A stretch of DNA of 42,619 nucleotides from Foetidibacter luteolus (lineage in GTDB: Bacteria > Bacteroidota > Bacteroidia > Chitinophagales > Chitinophagaceae), in NCBI RefSeq assembly GCF_009650435.1, contig NZ_VVIP01000066.1, positions 1 through 42,619 on the forward strand, in the 5' to 3' direction. The notes beneath the pieces are model-generated. The model ran no database searches and was not told where the DNA came from. It saw only the letters and a list, made by a program, of their open reading frames with translations. The position numbers were made by a program, and so were the translations under genes. This document shows, piece after piece, positions 41,217 to 42,619 of the stretch. The first letter of the stretch is position 1. The number at the start of each line of letters is the position of its first letter.

Positions 41217-41265
41217 ACTCACAGCTAACAGCTCATTGCTCATAGCTATGAGTTATCTTTGCGCA
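41217..41265. repeat. Heptamer array H6, running into the mnmA promoter
   Basis: Words in register from 41217: actcaca, gctaaca (41224), gctcatt, then gctcata (41238), gctatga and gttatct. Adjacent words match at 4-6 of 7 positions. The array produces a perfect 14-base palindrome CTCATAGCTATGAG at 41239-41252 immediately before the -7 box. Confidence 0.65.
41254..41261 (+). promoter_or_regulatory. Promoter -7 box, mnmA
   Basis: TATCTTTG, a full match to TAnnTTTG, 14 bases before the mnmA ATG. A TTG at 41236-41238 lies 15 bases upstream of the box, a short spacing. Confidence 0.6.
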
Positions 41266-41275
41266 AATTTTTTTT

Positions 41276-42382
41276 ATGAGCCGTAAAGGAAAGGTTTTGG
41301 TAGCAATGAGTGGCGGTATTGACAGTACCGTTACGGCTCTCATGCTGAATGATGAGGGCTACGAAGTAGTGGGCATTACCATGAAAACATGGGATTATGC
41401 CACCAGTGGCGGTGGGCACAAAGAAACAGGCTGCTGTAACATTGACAGTTTTAACGACGCCCGGCAGGCTGCTGTGCAGCATGGCTTTCCGCATTTTATA
41501 CTGGACATACGCGAGGAATTTGGCGATTTTGTTATCGAAAATTTTGTAGAAGAATATATGGCTGGCCGTACGCCCAACCCCTGCGTTATGTGCAATACGC
41601 ACATTAAGTGGCGGGCTTTGCTTAAAAGGGCCAATGCGCTTGGTTGCGATTATATAGCTACCGGGCATTATGCCAAGGTTTCCAGGGCTGATAACGGCCG
41701 TTACATGTTAAGCAAGGCTGTGGATGAACTGAAAGACCAGAGCTATGTACTGTGGGGGCTTGACCAGGAACTGTTGAGCCGCACCATTATGCCGCTGGGT
41801 ATTTACCGCAAAACACAAATAAGGCAGATGGCGCTGGATTACGGCTACCCCGAACTGGCTAAAAAAAGTGAGAGCTACGAAATTTGCTTTGTGCCTGATA
41901 ATGATTACCGCGGCTTTTTAAAACGCCGGGTAGATGGGCTGGAAGCTTCTGTTGCGGGCGGCTGGTTTGTGGATAAGGCGGGCAAGAAACTGGGCCAGCA
42001 CAAAGGCTATCCTTTTTATACTGTAGGCCAGAGAAAAGGGCTGGATATAGCACTGGGCAAGCCTGCTTATGTTACGGCCATACACCCGGATACAAATACC
42101 GTTGTTCTGGGCGATGAAGCCGATCTTGAACAGAATGATATGATGGTAGGAAAGCTTAACTGGGTTAAGTACGATGGCATAACGGATGGGATGGAAGCAT
42201 TTACAAAAATTCGCTATAAAGACAAAGGTGCATTAAGTAACCTCTACAATGCTGATGGCGGCGGCATACGTGCCCGTTTTTACGAGAGTGTAAAAAGCAT
42301 AGCACCCGGCCAGAGCGCCGTTTTTTATGATGGCGACGATGTAATAGGGGGCGGTATTATACAAAGGGGCCACCTGCTGTAA
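41276..42382 (+). CDS. mnmA: tRNA-specific 2-thiouridylase MnmA
   Basis: Thiolates U34 of Lys, Glu and Gln tRNAs using ATP and sulfur from a relay. The 368-residue length is normal. The ATP pyrophosphatase P-loop is SGGIDS at 12-17 (usual form SGGVDS), the nucleophile C103 is in NPCVMCN, and the persulfide-forming C204 is in SYEICFVPD. GHYAKV, KDQSYVLWGL and FYTVGQRKGL are further signatures, and the C-terminal beta-barrel ends GGGIIQRG. Start 41276 lies 14 bases after a -7 box, so the leader is very short. Confidence 0.97.
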   Translation: MSRKGKVLVAMSGGIDSTVTALMLNDEGYEVVGITMKTWDYATSGGGHKETGCCNIDSFNDARQAAVQHGFPHFILDIREEFGDFVIENFVEEYMAGRTPNPCVMCNTHIKWRALLKRANALGCDYIATGHYAKVSRADNGRYMLSKAVDELKDQSYVLWGLDQELLSRTIMPLGIYRKTQIRQMALDYGYPELAKKSESYEICFVPDNDYRGFLKRRVDGLEASVAGGWFVDKAGKKLGQHKGYPFYTVGQRKGLDIALGKPAYVTAIHPDTNTVVLGDEADLEQNDMMVGKLNWVKYDGITDGMEAFTKIRYKDKGALSNLYNADGGGIRARFYESVKSIAPGQSAVFYDGDDVIGGGIIQRGHLL

Positions 42383-42485
42383 GTTTTTCACGAAACATAA
42401 CTACAACCTGCTGCATCCCCAAAGGGAGTTGTCTTTTTCTTTGGTATGTATAGTGCCTGCCTGCAAAAAAGCCTGTCGCACCCAG

Positions 42486-42520
42486 GTACTTTGTACTTCG
42501 TAAATCGTAATTCAATCATC
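42486..42520. repeat. Heptamer array H7
   Basis: Five words in register: gtacttt (42486), gtacttc, then gtaaatc (42500), gtaattc and aatcatc. The first four share GTA at positions 1-3. Family A copy A7 follows 30 bases later. Confidence 0.65.
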
Positions 42521-42550
42521 TGCCTGCCTGCAAAAGAAGCAGCCTGTTGC

Positions 42551-42619
42551 ACCTTTGGGTGAGGGATTGAAGCGGTTACCCCGGTGAGGCCATCGCAGCA
42601 TGGCCTTGTGCCGGAGTAA
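42551..42619 (-). repeat. Family A element A7, cut by the window end
   Basis: Reverse-oriented. Stem TTAC (42576-42579) with GTAA (42616-42619), CCGG (42581-42584) with CCGG (42611-42614), and an inner perfect stem GGCCAT (42588-42593) with ATGGCC (42600-42605) around cgcagc. The best-formed complete hairpin of the family; the sequence ends at its last base. Confidence 0.8.

Overview
The window looks like an ordinary chromosomal segment of a member of the Bacteroidota, most likely the Chitinophagaceae. The evidence is: a 285-residue primary sigma factor without region 1.1; promoter boxes of the TAnnTTTG type about 20-50 bases before several starts and few clear Shine-Dalgarno sites; a C-terminal type IX secretion sorting domain; the gene run nusB-DUF1573-yajC; a glucosamine-6-phosphate deaminase fused to a PIG-L deacetylase domain; and lipoproteins of the SMP-30 and FG-GAP/ASPIC types. 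I see no phage, insertion sequence with a transposase, CRISPR array, rRNA or tRNA.

Layout: 1-3274, ribose/nucleoside salvage (ribokinase, GRP-type sugar permease, secreted nucleoside hydrolase). 3369-6669, a delta-60 repeat secreted protein, a zinc-ribbon metallopeptidase and a tiny membrane ORF. 6959-8756, nusB-DUF1573-yajC ending in a strong terminator. 9280-12798, a secreted PI-PLC-like protein, a small membrane protein and threonine aldolase. 13609-14466, rpoD. 14603-24203, an AsmA-like protein, an EthD-like protein, two lipoproteins, an unknown 114-residue protein and a CcmB-like protein. 24456-27029, a circularly permuted ATP-grasp/alpha-E fusion. 27966-34549, acyl-CoA dehydrogenase, NagB/PIG-L, glutaryl-CoA dehydrogenase, an AbiEii-type toxin-antitoxin-like pair, shikimate kinase and a DUF423 protein. 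34576-42382, a lipoprotein, DUF2809, dnaK, arginine decarboxylase, rplT, rpmI and mnmA.

The unusual material lies between the genes. Three kinds of sequence recur there. (1) Family A: seven copies of a roughly 80-160 bp element whose central hairpin is kept by paired base changes. (2) Family B: about ten copies of an 80-90 bp element with an almost invariant core (GTGCGACGCAA) and inverted ends that resemble a MITE. (3) Heptamer arrays: at least seven intergenic stretches built of consecutive 7-base words that differ from one another but share a locus-specific core; in one place they form a four- to five-fold tandem repeat of about 77 bases (eleven heptamers). Heptamer arrays touch family A elements at four of the seven A sites. 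These arrays are the best candidate in the window for something not yet described.

Limits: protein names come from motifs read by eye. Repeat boundaries are approximate. Starts were moved inward where the upstream start codon lies inside a promoter box or repeat, or would spoil a signal peptide.
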